This document shows positions 1-7,972 of a stretch of DNA of 64,000 nucleotides, piece after piece. The stretch is from the NCBI GenBank assembly GCA_910574715.1, contig CAJTCH010000004.1, forward strand, positions 116,680 to 180,679, given 5' to 3'. Position 1 is the stretch's first letter. The number at the start of each line of letters is the position of its first letter. Position numbers and translations under genes: made by a program. The stretch is from Lachnospiraceae bacterium. Lineage in GTDB: Bacteria > Bacillota > Clostridia > Lachnospirales > Lachnospiraceae. A model generated the notes under the pieces. That model did not search any database and had not been told where the DNA came from. It saw only the letters and a program-made list of their open reading frames with translations.

Positions 1-19
1 AGGGGGGGGGGTGCAGTTT

Positions 20-421
20 TTATTTGGTCTGCAATTTCTGCATAAGCGCTTCCTGCAAAACTTGGGAGAAATTTACGCCGATGGCGGTAGCCTCCTCATT
101 GAGCCATTCTGGAATACTAAGTGTTTTTTTAACAGCCCGAGGACTTGTTCTTTTCTTATATGCCAGTATATCAAATTCAACTACAACAAGAAAAGAGTCT
201 TTTTCGACTATTATATCACTAGGGGCAGATGGTTCAGGTATAGGTTCATTTTCAATTTCGCGTGATGTGAGTGCCAGTCCGAGAGCATTGACGGCCATCT
301 CATACGCTTGTGTCATATCGTTTCCCTCAGTAAGACATTCTGGAAGGTCAGGGAAGGAAATCCAGAAGCCTCCGTCTTCAGCTTTGTGGAAAATAGCGGG
401 ATAAAATACTAATTTATTCAT
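20..421 (-). CDS. hicB: HicB-family antitoxin
   Basis: 133 residues. The N-terminal half (about residues 1-65, with the GGFWISFPDLPEC segment) has the partial RNase-H-like fold typical of HicB. The C-terminal part (about 95-133, KKTLSIPEWLNEEATAIGV) looks like a ribbon-helix-helix DNA-binding segment. It lies 28 bases downstream of hicA on the same strand with its own SD (ggaggt, 6 bases before the ATG). By family it neutralises HicA and represses the pair by binding the palindromes upstream of hicA. Family assignment is from sequence recognition; activity is not shown. Confidence 0.88.
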   Translation of the reverse strand: MNKLVFYPAIFHKAEDGGFWISFPDLPECLTEGNDMTQAYEMAVNALGLALTSREIENEPIPEPSAPSDIIVEKDSFLVVVEFDILAYKKRTSPRAVKKTLSIPEWLNEEATAIGVNFSQVLQEALMQKLQTK

Positions 422-449
422 GCAGATACCTCCATTTTTAATGACAGAA

Positions 450-638
450 CTATTTTAGCCCCGCCTGCTTTAATATTGCTTGTTCTAAGCCCTTTTTCAT
501 GGCTTTAGAATGATAAGGAACAATTACCTGTTTCCCAGATTCAGGATTTTTTAACTTTACATGAGAACCGTTTTGATTAATGATTATAAAACCATTTTGT
601 TTTAGTTCTTTAATAATTTCCTTTGGAGTTAATGGCAT
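450..638 (-). CDS. hicA: HicA-family mRNA interferase toxin
   Basis: 62 residues, the usual HicA length, with a double-stranded-RNA-binding-like fold. The conserved active-site His lies in NGSHVKL (about residue 26), followed by the family's basic strand and VPYHSKAMKKG. By family it cleaves mRNA in translation-independent fashion and is held inactive by HicB. It is the first gene of the hicA-hicB pair, with an SD (aaaggag) about 8 bases before the ATG and a promoter with embedded palindromes immediately upstream. Confidence 0.88.
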   Translation of the reverse strand: MPLTPKEIIKELKQNGFIIINQNGSHVKLKNPESGKQVIVPYHSKAMKKGLEQAILKQAGLK

Positions 639-668
639 CTTTTGCAGCTCCTTTTCCCATTATAATAC

Positions 669-718
669 ATTTTAATATGTAATATTGCGTGTGTCAACTA
701 AAATACGTAATATTACGT
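669..718 (-). promoter_or_regulatory. hicAB promoter with two operator palindromes
   Basis: On the minus strand TTGACA (697-692) and TAAAAT (674-669) are separated by 17 bases. A perfect 14-base palindrome ACGTAATATTACGT (705-718) sits just upstream of the -35, and a close copy TGTAATATTGCGT (about 678-690) lies inside the spacer. Centres are about 28 bases apart. The placement is that expected for autorepression by the RHH domain of HicB (inference). Confidence 0.7.
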
Positions 719-794
719 GTTAAAAACTGCGTGTTAATTTTTTCCGGATTTAGATTGAGAAATCAATATAGACACCAGAGCGGTTAAATATTAT

Positions 795-1187
795 TCAAAA
801 TTGTGAAATTAGTGAACTTATTTGCCCATACCCTAGTTTCTCTGCCAGTCTTTTAATCCCATCCAACGCTTCCTCTTTGGAATAATTGTGTGCTTCTAAG
901 AAATCAATATCTTTTTCGCTTATATATTGATAAAATAATACTGCTGCAAGAACTTCTTCTTTTTTTGCATAGTCAATACCTTCCAGCAATATATTTTCGG
1001 CTTCATTTATAAAGCCTTCATCAACCATTCTTTCGTATTTCTCCAGCGTGTCCCCTGAAACCTCGTATTTGTTTGCTTCCTGCAGTTCAACCGACTTGTA
1101 TTGTTTCCCAAGCATTAGAGAAAAAAGCACTCTAACCGCTTCCTTGATAAGCCGCATGATATAGTCTTTTTCATCGATAAAGTCCAT
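795..1187 (-). CDS. DUF6483-like small helical protein
   Basis: About 130 residues when started at the ATG at 1187, which has AGGAGG five bases upstream. A longer reading from 1241 exists but lacks an SD. The protein is charged and mostly alpha-helical (MDFIDEKDYIMRLIKEAV at the start), with no catalytic motif, signal peptide or membrane segment. It resembles the DUF6483 group of Firmicutes from memory. Function unknown. It is 19 bases before the MBL-hydrolase gene end and both are on the minus strand, so they may be co-transcribed. Confidence 0.6.
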   Translation of the reverse strand: MDFIDEKDYIMRLIKEAVRVLFSLMLGKQYKSVELQEANKYEVSGDTLEKYERMVDEGFINEAENILLEGIDYAKKEEVLAAVLFYQYISEKDIDFLEAHNYSKEEALDGIKRLAEKLGYGQISSLISQF

Positions 1188-1260
1188 GTTTTCCTCCTGT
1201 AAAATGTTTAAACAGGGCATATGATACTGCCGTTTTACCATGTGTGCCGCTGATTAAAGG

Positions 1261-1899
1261 TTACTTAACCCAATTCTTATTAAGAACCGGCTTGCCATGA
1301 CCGAAATATATGATTCTATTGCCTATATCGCTTATTTTTCTTGCGCTTTCCAGCATGCTGTCCTTATTATGATACAGCATGGAAACTGTCGGATAAAACA
1401 TATTCATCAGTGCATCGCCGGCTATAAAATGTTTACCGTCCACATCAATGCCGATGGAACCATCTGTATGTCCCGGTAAAGAAATGATGCGGGCATCTAT
1501 TCCGTAATCGTCCAGACGGTCATCATTATGCAGCCATACGTCAGGTTTAAATTCCGGTATGGAACGGACCGAAAATTCCCTGAGGGACGCTGATAGGACG
1601 ATTTTCCCTAATATAGTTGCAGCGGACAGCGATTGGTTTGAGTTAGATTGAATCAGATTACGATCATTCTCATTCATTCCAATAGGAATTCCTAAGGTAT
1701 CCGATATCCGGGCAGCATTTTCGGTGTGGTCAAAATGCGCGTGGGTTAAGATGATCAGTTTCACATTATAAGATCTGCATGCTTCCATCACCTTGTCAAG
1801 GAACTCTTTTTTTCCTGTGTCTACTAATATTCCGCTTGTTCCGTTATCGATAATATGGCAATTAACATTGCCGCATCTTAGCCGATGAATCTTGCTCAT
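1261..1899 (-). CDS. MBL-fold metallo-hydrolase (glyoxalase II-like)
   Basis: 212 residues. The metallo-beta-lactamase signature HAHFDH (about residue 53) supplies the two-metal site, with further ligands in LPGHTDGS (about residue 141), the GD of FIAGDALM and the late His in YFGHGKP. The order and spacing fit the glyoxalase II/RNase Z-like hydrolase superfamily. Substrate is not determinable. No signal peptide, so cytoplasmic. The ATG at 1899 has an SD (caggag) 5 bases upstream. Confidence 0.8.
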   Translation of the reverse strand: MSKIHRLRCGNVNCHIIDNGTSGILVDTGKKEFLDKVMEACRSYNVKLIILTHAHFDHTENAARISDTLGIPIGMNENDRNLIQSNSNQSLSAATILGKIVLSASLREFSVRSIPEFKPDVWLHNDDRLDDYGIDARIISLPGHTDGSIGIDVDGKHFIAGDALMNMFYPTVSMLYHNKDSMLESARKISDIGNRIIYFGHGKPVLNKNWVK

Positions 1900-1930
1900 T
1901 TTGTTCTCCTGTAAGTTTGAACTGACATTT

Positions 1931-2128
1931 TTATTCCTTTCCGTGTCGGAAAAGCCTTGATATGTCTATGTTTATTATAGCAAATTCAAAGCCGCTTTTC
2001 ACTATCTTTTTCAGCAAATCAATAATTGCGGCAAGCGCAGTTCTTGTTGATTTCGTGTCTGTAAGCCTGCCGCTCAATATTTTAAGATAAAAAGAATATA
2101 AATATATGGCTTGCACATCTCCAGGCAG
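1931..2128 (-). pseudogene. possible gene remnant, unrecognised
   Basis: An open minus-strand stretch of about 65 codons (LPGDVQAIYLYSFYLKILSG and onward) ending at 1931 has a protein-like composition but no start codon with an SD. Its 5' extension runs into the oppositely oriented ATPase gene. It faintly recalls the C-terminal effector domain of a TetR-type regulator, but that cannot be supported by motif. The rest of 1900-2179 shows nothing recognisable. Confidence 0.2.
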
Positions 2129-2179
2129 GCTTATAAAATGAGAAGTGAGCAAACAGATTTTATACGAGGGAGGATAAGT

Positions 2180-2896
2180 GTGAAGAATCATTTTATTCAG
2201 GGATTGATGATCGACTGGAAGAAGATTGAAGCGGACAGCTATTTGAGGAAGATAGAGGCCATAAAAGATGTGCATACATTAGATTTCAATAAGTCGGTAA
2301 CATTTTTTGTAGGGGAAAACGGAAGCGGGAAATCAACGTTGTTAGAAGCGATTGCCGTTGCATATGGATTTAATCCGGAGGGCGGAACCAGGAATTATTC
2401 CTTCTCGACGTATGATTCTCACTCGGAATTGTGTGATGCCGTTACGCTTATAAAAGGAGTCCGCAGGCCAAGAGTCGGATATTTTCTGAGGGCGGAGAGC
2501 TTCTATAATGTGGCGACGAAGGAACGGGAGTATGCAGATATCCAGCATCCTTCACAGGAATATCATGAGAAATCCCATGGCGAGAGCTTTCTGGCGATTG
2601 CGCAGAACTATATGAAAGCAGGCGGGATTTTTATTTTTGATGAGCCGGAGGCTGCGCTATCGCCGCAGAGACAGTTAACATTGTTAATGGACATATATAA
2701 ATGTGCGAAAGACGGGGCACAATTTATAATAGTGACGCATTCGCCGATCTTGCTGGGGATGCCGGATGCGGAGATATATAGCTTTGACAATGGTGAGGTT
2801 CATTTATGTGAATATGAAGATACGGACAGCTATATAGTTACAGAACTGTTTATTAACAATCGGGATATTTTGCTGCATAAATTGCTGAACGAGTAG
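2180..2896 (+). CDS. orphan AAA/ABC-type ATPase (RecF/OLD-like)
   Basis: 239 residues from a GTG start at 2180, chosen because ggagg lies about 6 bases upstream; an ATG at 2207 is an alternative. Walker A is GENGSGKST (about residue 46), a signature-like SHGESF precedes Walker B IFIFDEPEAALSP, and the H-loop is VTHSPIL. The arrangement is that of chromosome-type ABC ATPases used in overcoming-lysogenization, RecF and abortive-infection systems. No nuclease domain is attached. It lies between TA-type genes. Role unknown; a stand-alone ATP-binding effector or part of a decayed defence module is possible. Confidence 0.7.
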   Translation: MKNHFIQGLMIDWKKIEADSYLRKIEAIKDVHTLDFNKSVTFFVGENGSGKSTLLEAIAVAYGFNPEGGTRNYSFSTYDSHSELCDAVTLIKGVRRPRVGYFLRAESFYNVATKEREYADIQHPSQEYHEKSHGESFLAIAQNYMKAGGIFIFDEPEAALSPQRQLTLLMDIYKCAKDGAQFIIVTHSPILLGMPDAEIYSFDNGEVHLCEYEDTDSYIVTELFINNRDILLHKLLNE

Positions 2897-2916
2897 GTGA
2901 TGGTGAGATTGTGTAA

Positions 2917-3018
2917 GAACGGCTTTTCTGTGACAGTGATGACTCTGACAGTCCGGACGAATTTAACGAGGAAGATTTGCTGAACCATTACAGGCAAAAA
3001 CAGGCTATGAGGGCGTAG
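2917..3018 (+). pseudogene. 3' remnant of the gene that normally precedes vapD
   Basis: An open frame of 33 codons without any start codon encodes an acidic tail (DDSDSPDEFNEEDLLNHY, then RQKQAMRA) and stops at 3018, three bases before the VapD start in the same frame. Composition resembles the C-terminus of a small antitoxin-like partner. The 5' part is missing: a TAA at 2914 precedes it and the ATPase gene ends 20 bases upstream, suggesting a recombination junction at about 2897-2917 (inference). Confidence 0.45.
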
Positions 3019-3021
3019 TGT

Positions 3022-3393
3022 TTGGAGAGAAAATATTTTAAAGCAATCAATTTTGATTTGGACACGTATCAGCTAAAAGCACATTATCCAAGAGCAAACT
3101 ACCGGCAGGCCTATGATGACCTGCGGAGATTTTTCAAGCGACATAAATTTTCCCACCGTCAAGGCTCCGGCTACATATCGGACACAAAACTTGGTGCAGC
3201 GGATATCTATGATTTGATGGATGAATTAAGTAGGCAATTTCCGTGGATTGGGGTCTGTGTTAATAAGATTGGTGTTACCAATATTGGACGACAGCATGAC
3301 CTAACAGAGTTGTTGAAGGTAACAGAGGATATTGAGATAGACAGTTCTGTGTTGCTTACGGACGAGGCAGAATTAGAGAGTCTCCCTTCTTAA
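3022..3393 (+). CDS. VapD-like endoribonuclease
   Basis: 123 residues from a TTG start at 3022; no ATG is available before the conserved segment. The family pattern is clear: INFDLDT at the start (metal or catalytic Asp region), YRQAYDDLRRFF, then GSGYIS and a C-terminal KIGVTNIGRQHDLTELLK. VapD proteins have a Cas2-like ferredoxin fold and dimerise; some cleave RNA. This one is longer than typical VapD (about 95 residues) by an acidic tail. The upstream gene that usually accompanies it is truncated, so the toxin may be unpaired or already inactive. Confidence 0.7.
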   Translation: MERKYFKAINFDLDTYQLKAHYPRANYRQAYDDLRRFFKRHKFSHRQGSGYISDTKLGAADIYDLMDELSRQFPWIGVCVNKIGVTNIGRQHDLTELLKVTEDIEIDSSVLLTDEAELESLPS

Positions 3394-3422
3394 GCATTCC
3401 TGAAACAATCTAAAAAATAGCT

Positions 3423-3450
3423 TTACGAACCGCCTGTTATCCGCTACAAT
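3423..3450 (+). promoter_or_regulatory. candidate promoter for the cyclophilin gene
   Basis: TTACGA (3423-3428), a 16-base spacer and TACAAT (3445-3450) lie 60 bases before the cyclophilin start. Seen by eye only. Confidence 0.4.
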
Positions 3451-3510
3451 AGATAGCGTCTGAACAGGATATTTTAGTAGATAAATAACAGGGAAAAGAG
3501 GAAATGAAGT

Positions 3511-4029
3511 ATGGCGAATCCAATTGTGACATTTGAAATGGAAAACGGGGACATTATGAAGGCGGAGCTGTATCCTGAGATTGCGCCGAATACGGTGAAT
3601 AATTTTATCTCTTTGGTGAAGAAGGGATACTATGACGGGCTGATCTTCCACCGTGTGATCAGCGGTTTTATGATCCAGGGCGGATGCCCGGACGGAACGG
3701 GTATGGGCGGTCCGGGATATAATATCAAAGGTGAGTTCAGTCAGAACGGTGTGGCGAATGACTTGAAGCACACAGAAGGCGTGCTGTCTATGGCGCGGGC
3801 GATGCATCCAGATTCAGCAGGATCACAGTTCTTCATCATGCATAAGAACTCTCCGCATCTGGACGGTTCATATGCGGCGTTCGGCAAGGTGACAGAAGGT
3901 ATGGACATTGTGAATAAGATTGCGGATACAGATACGGATTATAATGACAGGCCGCTTATAGAACAGAAGATGAAGAAGGTTACGGTAGATACGCAGGGTG
4001 TGGATTATCCGGAACCGGAGAAGGAATAA
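3511..4029 (+). CDS. peptidyl-prolyl cis-trans isomerase, cyclophilin type
   Basis: 172 residues, a complete single-domain cyclophilin. Family motifs are GLIFHRVISGFMIQGG (catalytic Arg of FHRV about residue 50), GVLSMAR, SAGSQFFI and LDGSYAAFGKV. It catalyses proline isomerisation in protein folding and, lacking a signal peptide, is cytoplasmic. A C-terminal acidic tail (YPEPEKE) follows the domain. SD-like gaggaa lies upstream of ATG 3511, and its stop overlaps the start of the DMT transporter gene, so the two are translationally coupled. Confidence 0.93.
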   Translation: MANPIVTFEMENGDIMKAELYPEIAPNTVNNFISLVKKGYYDGLIFHRVISGFMIQGGCPDGTGMGGPGYNIKGEFSQNGVANDLKHTEGVLSMARAMHPDSAGSQFFIMHKNSPHLDGSYAAFGKVTEGMDIVNKIADTDTDYNDRPLIEQKMKKVTVDTQGVDYPEPEKE

Positions 4030-4949
4030 TGGAACGGTTTTATCAGAATACGGTAACCAGAACGATTCTGGCATTGATGTGCTGCGCCTTATGGGGCAGT
4101 GCATTTCCGTGTGTTAAAATAGGATATGAATTATTCCAGATAGAGGGCTCGGGGAGCCAGATATTATTTGCCGGGTATCGGTTTTTTCTGGCAGGCGTGT
4201 TTACCTTTATTCTGGCATGTGTGCTGGAGAAGGGTGTGATCACGATGAAGAAGAGTTCAGTCCCGTATGTGTTTGGACAAGGGCTTTTGCAGACGACGGT
4301 CCAGTATGTGTGTTTCTATATCGGCCTGGCGCACACAACGGGGGCCAAGGGGTCTGTGATCAACGCGTCGAATGCATTTTTCTCTATTATAGCGGCTCAT
4401 TTCCTGATGAGATCAGAGAAGCTTACCTGGAAGAAGGTTGCGGGCTGTTTGGTGGGATTTGCAGGGATCATTATCATCAATCTGGAGCCGGGAGCGTGGA
4501 GCAGCGGCTTCTCCCTGATGGGAGAGGGGATGGTCCTGGTGTGCGCGTTTTCCTATGGACTGAGCAGCGTGACGCTTAAGATGATCTCTGACAGGGAGAA
4601 GCCGGTGACGATCACGGCTTATCAGCTGTTGTTCGGCGGTGCGGTGCTGATTCTGACCGGCGCGGCGGCCGGCGGAAGCGTGCATGGATTTGCCTTGAAA
4701 TCAACGCTTCTTCTGCTGTATATGTCCTTGCTGTCTACGGTGGCTTTCAGCATATGGGCGGAGCTTCTGAAGTACAATTCTGTAGGCAAGGTTGCGATAT
4801 TCGGATTCAGTATCCCGGTGTTCGGGGTTGCGATGTCGGCAATATTCTTAGGAGAACAGGTAATATCCGTGAAGAATCTGATCGCGCTCGTCTGTGTGAG
4901 CGTCGGGATCATTATTATCAATCGGAAGGGCAAGGAAATACTATGTTAA
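4029..4949 (+). CDS. EamA/DMT-superfamily transporter
   Basis: 306 residues with about ten hydrophobic segments arranged as two EamA repeats (about residues 10-150 and 165-300), the standard length for the drug/metabolite transporter superfamily. The first helix carries LWGSAFPCVKIGYEL, a usual DMT opening. Substrate cannot be predicted; members export amino acids, nucleotides or metabolites. It overlaps the cyclophilin stop by one base and the following small gene by seven bases. Confidence 0.85.
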   Translation: MERFYQNTVTRTILALMCCALWGSAFPCVKIGYELFQIEGSGSQILFAGYRFFLAGVFTFILACVLEKGVITMKKSSVPYVFGQGLLQTTVQYVCFYIGLAHTTGAKGSVINASNAFFSIIAAHFLMRSEKLTWKKVAGCLVGFAGIIIINLEPGAWSSGFSLMGEGMVLVCAFSYGLSSVTLKMISDREKPVTITAYQLLFGGAVLILTGAAAGGSVHGFALKSTLLLLYMSLLSTVAFSIWAELLKYNSVGKVAIFGFSIPVFGVAMSAIFLGEQVISVKNLIALVCVSVGIIIINRKGKEILC

Positions 4950-5119
4950 AATGTACATATATCGTGGAGAGGATAGACGGTGATTACGCAATGCTTCGCA
5001 GGGAAGATGAGACGGATCAGAATGCGGAGCCTAAGATGACGGCGCGTGCGCTTCTTCCGCCGGAGATCATGGAAGGGACGAGGCTGCTGTACGAATATAT
5101 GCAGTATTCGGTTATCTAG
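4943..5119 (+). CDS. small protein, DUF3006-like
   Basis: 58 residues starting at an ATG inside the end of the transporter gene (7-base overlap). The pattern CTYIVERIDGDYAMLRRED then RALLPPEIMEGTRL resembles the DUF3006 group, in which an ERIEGDxAVL strand is followed by xLLPExxxEGD. No catalytic residues or membrane segment. Function unknown. Coupling to the transporter suggests joint expression only. Confidence 0.5.
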   Translation: MLKCTYIVERIDGDYAMLRREDETDQNAEPKMTARALLPPEIMEGTRLLYEYMQYSVI

Positions 5120-5123
5120 CCGG

Positions 5124-5441
5124 ATGAGTGTGACTGTAGAGGATCTGCTGAGTCTGCCGTCTCTTCGGCGGGCGGAGGTGCTGGGCGGAGCAAAGGGACT
5201 GCCGCGGATCGTCTCTTCTATATCGGTGTTAGAATCCGTCGATCCGGGCATACTGATCGATGAGCTGTTTCCCCAGGGAGAATTTTTCGGCAGCGAGATC
5301 GTGATTACGGGATTTGTTAATATTCTGGAGGATGTAGAGAGACAGTGCGCGAATATCCGCCGGATGGCGGAAGGCGGAGAAGTGGGGCTGATCCTTTTCT
5401 ATGTGGGCGTCTATCTGCCGCGGGTGGATGATCGATTATGA
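5124..5441 (+). pseudogene. truncated PucR-type regulator, N-terminal domain only
   Basis: About 105 codons from ATG 5124 match the N-terminal PucR-type (purine catabolism regulator-like) domain: SVTVEDLLSLPSLRRAEVL, then GSEIVITGF and GLILFYVGVYLPRVDDRL. The domain normally continues into a GGDEF-like segment and a C-terminal HTH. Here the frame ends at 5441 just after DDRL and the next recognisable sequence belongs to another gene in another frame. It is therefore a 5' gene fragment at a deletion junction and has no DNA-binding domain left. Confidence 0.7.
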
Positions 5442-5619
5442 CGATATTCCAAGGGAGAAGGCGCTTGAACAGGCGAAAATGGAGGCTGCCGAGCTTGCGG
5501 TGGCGGCAGGGGCGCTTCGGGAGACTGTGGAGATCATTGAGGCGGAGGATGTGCCGCTGGCGTATTATCCGGGCAATACGAACCGGGTGAAGGTGAGAGC
5601 GGCGGGAGATCTGCAGTAG
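5434..5619 (+). pseudogene. 3' fragment of a hydantoinase/oxoprolinase-type gene
   Basis: About 60 codons (DYDDIPREKALEQAKMEAAE, then PLAYYPGNTNRVKVRAAGDL) match an internal to C-terminal segment of hydantoinase/N-methylhydantoinase A-like proteins, where PLAYxPGNxxRVxVxAxGDL is conserved. The catalytic N-terminal ASKHA-like region is missing. It starts within a few bases of the end of the PucR fragment, in a different frame. Both pieces are best explained by one deletion that removed the rest of a regulator-hydantoinase locus (inference). Confidence 0.6.
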
Positions 5620-5772
5620 AGAGCTACAATTATAAAAAAAGATAATAAAGTTTATAATAGTATTAAATAAAAGATTCCGGAGAATCCGTTTACAGTTTAG
5701 AATGTGCGTGATACAATCGTCCCAATGACTTTGGAAGAGAGGTCAGAAATATTGATTTCAGGAGGAAAAGGT

Positions 5773-6885
5773 ATGAAAAAGAGATGGTTTTCAGCATTAT
5801 TAATGGGAACAATGATTCTGTCTTTGGCAGCCTGCGGGGGAGCGGACAGCAGTTCATCCAAGGACGGCAGCGTATCTGAGGAGAGCACAGAGAGCACAGA
5901 AGAGCCGGGCGAAGAGGCGGAGGAATTAGAGGATGTGGTAGTTGTATATTCGACCCATCCGGAAGAACTGTTGGAGACGATTGGAGATGCGTTCACAGAG
6001 GAGACAGGCGTCGAGGTCGAGTATATCAATCTGAAAGGTGAACTGGCAGACCGTGTGAGGAGTGAGAAGGACAACCCTCAGGCGGATATTATGTTCGGCG
6101 GGGACGCGGCTACTTATATGCAGCTTAACGGCGAGGAGTGTTTCGATTCGGCAGACCCGGCCTGGGCTTCTGAACTGTCAGACGATTATAAGGATGCGGA
6201 CGGCAAATGGTTTGGAACGATCAAGACTCCGGTTATGATGTTCTATAATACAGAGCATATGTCTGCAGAAGAGGCTCCGTCTGACTGGAGCGATCTGGCG
6301 GATGACGAGTACAAGGACAAGATCGTTACGCGTGATTCATTATCGTCATCCATGCGGTCTGCAATCACGGCATTGATTTATAATATTTCGCAGAATGACA
6401 GCGAAGATGCAGCGTGGGATTATATCCAGAAGTTGGATGCCAATACAAAGAATTACTATAACAGCGGCAGTATGATGTACGAGGCGGTTGGAAAGGGAGA
6501 GGCGCCGGTCTCTATTGCAGTATTGAATGATATCATTACAAACCGTGATAAGAACGGACTTCCGGTGGAAGTGATCGATGCAAAGAGCGGTGCGATCGTG
6601 CTGACAGACTGTATCGCGAAGATTAAGAATGCACCGCACCCAAGCGCCGCGGATGCTTTTCTTGAATTTGCGGGAAGCGCCGAGACACAGGCTATGGTTG
6701 CGAACGAATTCAGCCGTCTGCCTGCATTAGACAGCGCGCTGCCGGACTGCCCGGAGTGGATGCAGACAGAGTATAAGTCTATGGAGCTTGACTGGGTTGC
6801 GATCGGTGAAAATCAGTCGGATTGGCTTGAAAAATGGGAGACAGATTATCTGGATGCCGACAAAGCGGTTGCGTCAGACAATTAA
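5773..6885 (+). CDS. ABC transporter solute-binding lipoprotein (Fe3+/AEP/polyamine-like)
   Basis: 370 residues from ATG 5773, which has AGGAGG upstream; a longer reading from 5704 has no SD. A lipoprotein signal peptide ends in the lipobox LAAC, followed by a Ser/Glu-rich linker and a binding-protein fold beginning VVVVYSTHPEELLETIGDAF. This is the start typical of the AfuA/FbpA and 2-aminoethylphosphonate binding proteins. It is the membrane-anchored receptor of the importer encoded by the next two genes. Substrate is open: no phosphonate or iron gene is adjacent. A candidate -10 TATAAT lies at 5653-5658 without a clear -35. Confidence 0.85.
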   Translation: MKKRWFSALLMGTMILSLAACGGADSSSSKDGSVSEESTESTEEPGEEAEELEDVVVVYSTHPEELLETIGDAFTEETGVEVEYINLKGELADRVRSEKDNPQADIMFGGDAATYMQLNGEECFDSADPAWASELSDDYKDADGKWFGTIKTPVMMFYNTEHMSAEEAPSDWSDLADDEYKDKIVTRDSLSSSMRSAITALIYNISQNDSEDAAWDYIQKLDANTKNYYNSGSMMYEAVGKGEAPVSIAVLNDIITNRDKNGLPVEVIDAKSGAIVLTDCIAKIKNAPHPSAADAFLEFAGSAETQAMVANEFSRLPALDSALPDCPEWMQTEYKSMELDWVAIGENQSDWLEKWETDYLDADKAVASDN

Positions 6886-6958
6886 AACTGGTTGGAAGTA
6901 GCGGGACTGATACTGGGTTCCGCTATTTCTTATATATGTCTATTTGGGAGAATGTAAT

Positions 6959-7972
6959 ATGAGTAATATAGTATTGAAGAATATAAGCCATGCCTATGCG
7001 AAGGAGAAGGTATTGGATCAGGTCAATTTTTCCATAGAGGAAGGGGAACTGCTCACGCTTCTTGGGCCGTCTGGCTGCGGAAAAACAACGATTCTGCGGA
7101 TTATCGCCGGTTTTATCATCCCGGACGAAGGAACAGTAGCAAACGGAGAGAAGGATATCACGGCATGGACGCCGGAAAGCAGAAATATGGGGATCGTGTT
7201 TCAGAATTACGCGTTGTTTCCGAATATGAGCGTAAGGGATAATATTGCATACGGCTTAAAGATCCGCAAAAAAGACAAGACAAGTATCCGGGACAAATGT
7301 GAGCAGTATATGGAATTGACAGGGCTATTGGAGTATCAGAATCGGAAAGTGAACGAGCTGTCCGGCGGACAGCAGCAGCGCGTGGCCATCGCGAGGGCGC
7401 TGGCGATCGAACCGCAGATGCTTCTGCTGGATGAGCCGATGTCAAACTTAGATGTATCGCTTAGAACGAAGATGCGGGAAGAGATCAGGGCGATCCAGAA
7501 GAAGACGGGGATCACGACTCTTTTTATTACCCATGACCAGCAGGAGGCGCTGTCTATCTCTGACAGGGTTGCCGTAATGCAGAAGGGAAGAATTCTTAAG
7601 ATGGGGACGCCCAAGGAGATCTATGATGATCCGGGACAGGATTTTGTTGCTGATTTTGTCGGGACTTCGAACCATATAGGAGGAGCGGTATTAGAAAGCC
7701 TGCTGGGCAGGCGTATTGCCGATTCGGTGTCTGTCTGTGTGAGGCCGGAACAGATACAGCTTAGCCGCGATAAAGGAAACGGGATCTTGGTGACGGTAAA
7801 GGAAGTGAAATTCATGGGCATGTATTTTGAATATACGGTGGTCAGCGCGCAAAAGGAGGAATACCGTATCGTGGAAATAAACCTCGGGAAAATGTACCAT
7901 GAATGGCACGTCAATGATACGGCGTACATGACGGTTGATAATATCGGCGATATGGTGGGTGGATATGAATAA
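6959..7972 (+). CDS. ABC importer ATPase (CysA/PotA-like, with TOBE domain)
   Basis: 337 residues from ATG 6959 (SD gggag about 8 bases upstream). It has Walker A GPSGCGKTT, Q-loop FQNYALFPNM, signature LSGGQQQR, Walker B LLLDEP and H-loop THDQQEAL. A C-terminal extension of about 100 residues (VCVRPEQIQL) is a TOBE-like regulatory domain, placing it in the iron/polyamine/AEP importer group. It energises the fused permease that follows, with which it overlaps by 8 bases. It lies 73 bases after the binding protein. Confidence 0.9.
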   Translation: MSNIVLKNISHAYAKEKVLDQVNFSIEEGELLTLLGPSGCGKTTILRIIAGFIIPDEGTVANGEKDITAWTPESRNMGIVFQNYALFPNMSVRDNIAYGLKIRKKDKTSIRDKCEQYMELTGLLEYQNRKVNELSGGQQQRVAIARALAIEPQMLLLDEPMSNLDVSLRTKMREEIRAIQKKTGITTLFITHDQQEALSISDRVAVMQKGRILKMGTPKEIYDDPGQDFVADFVGTSNHIGGAVLESLLGRRIADSVSVCVRPEQIQLSRDKGNGILVTVKEVKFMGMYFEYTVVSAQKEEYRIVEINLGKMYHEWHVNDTAYMTVDNIGDMVGGYE

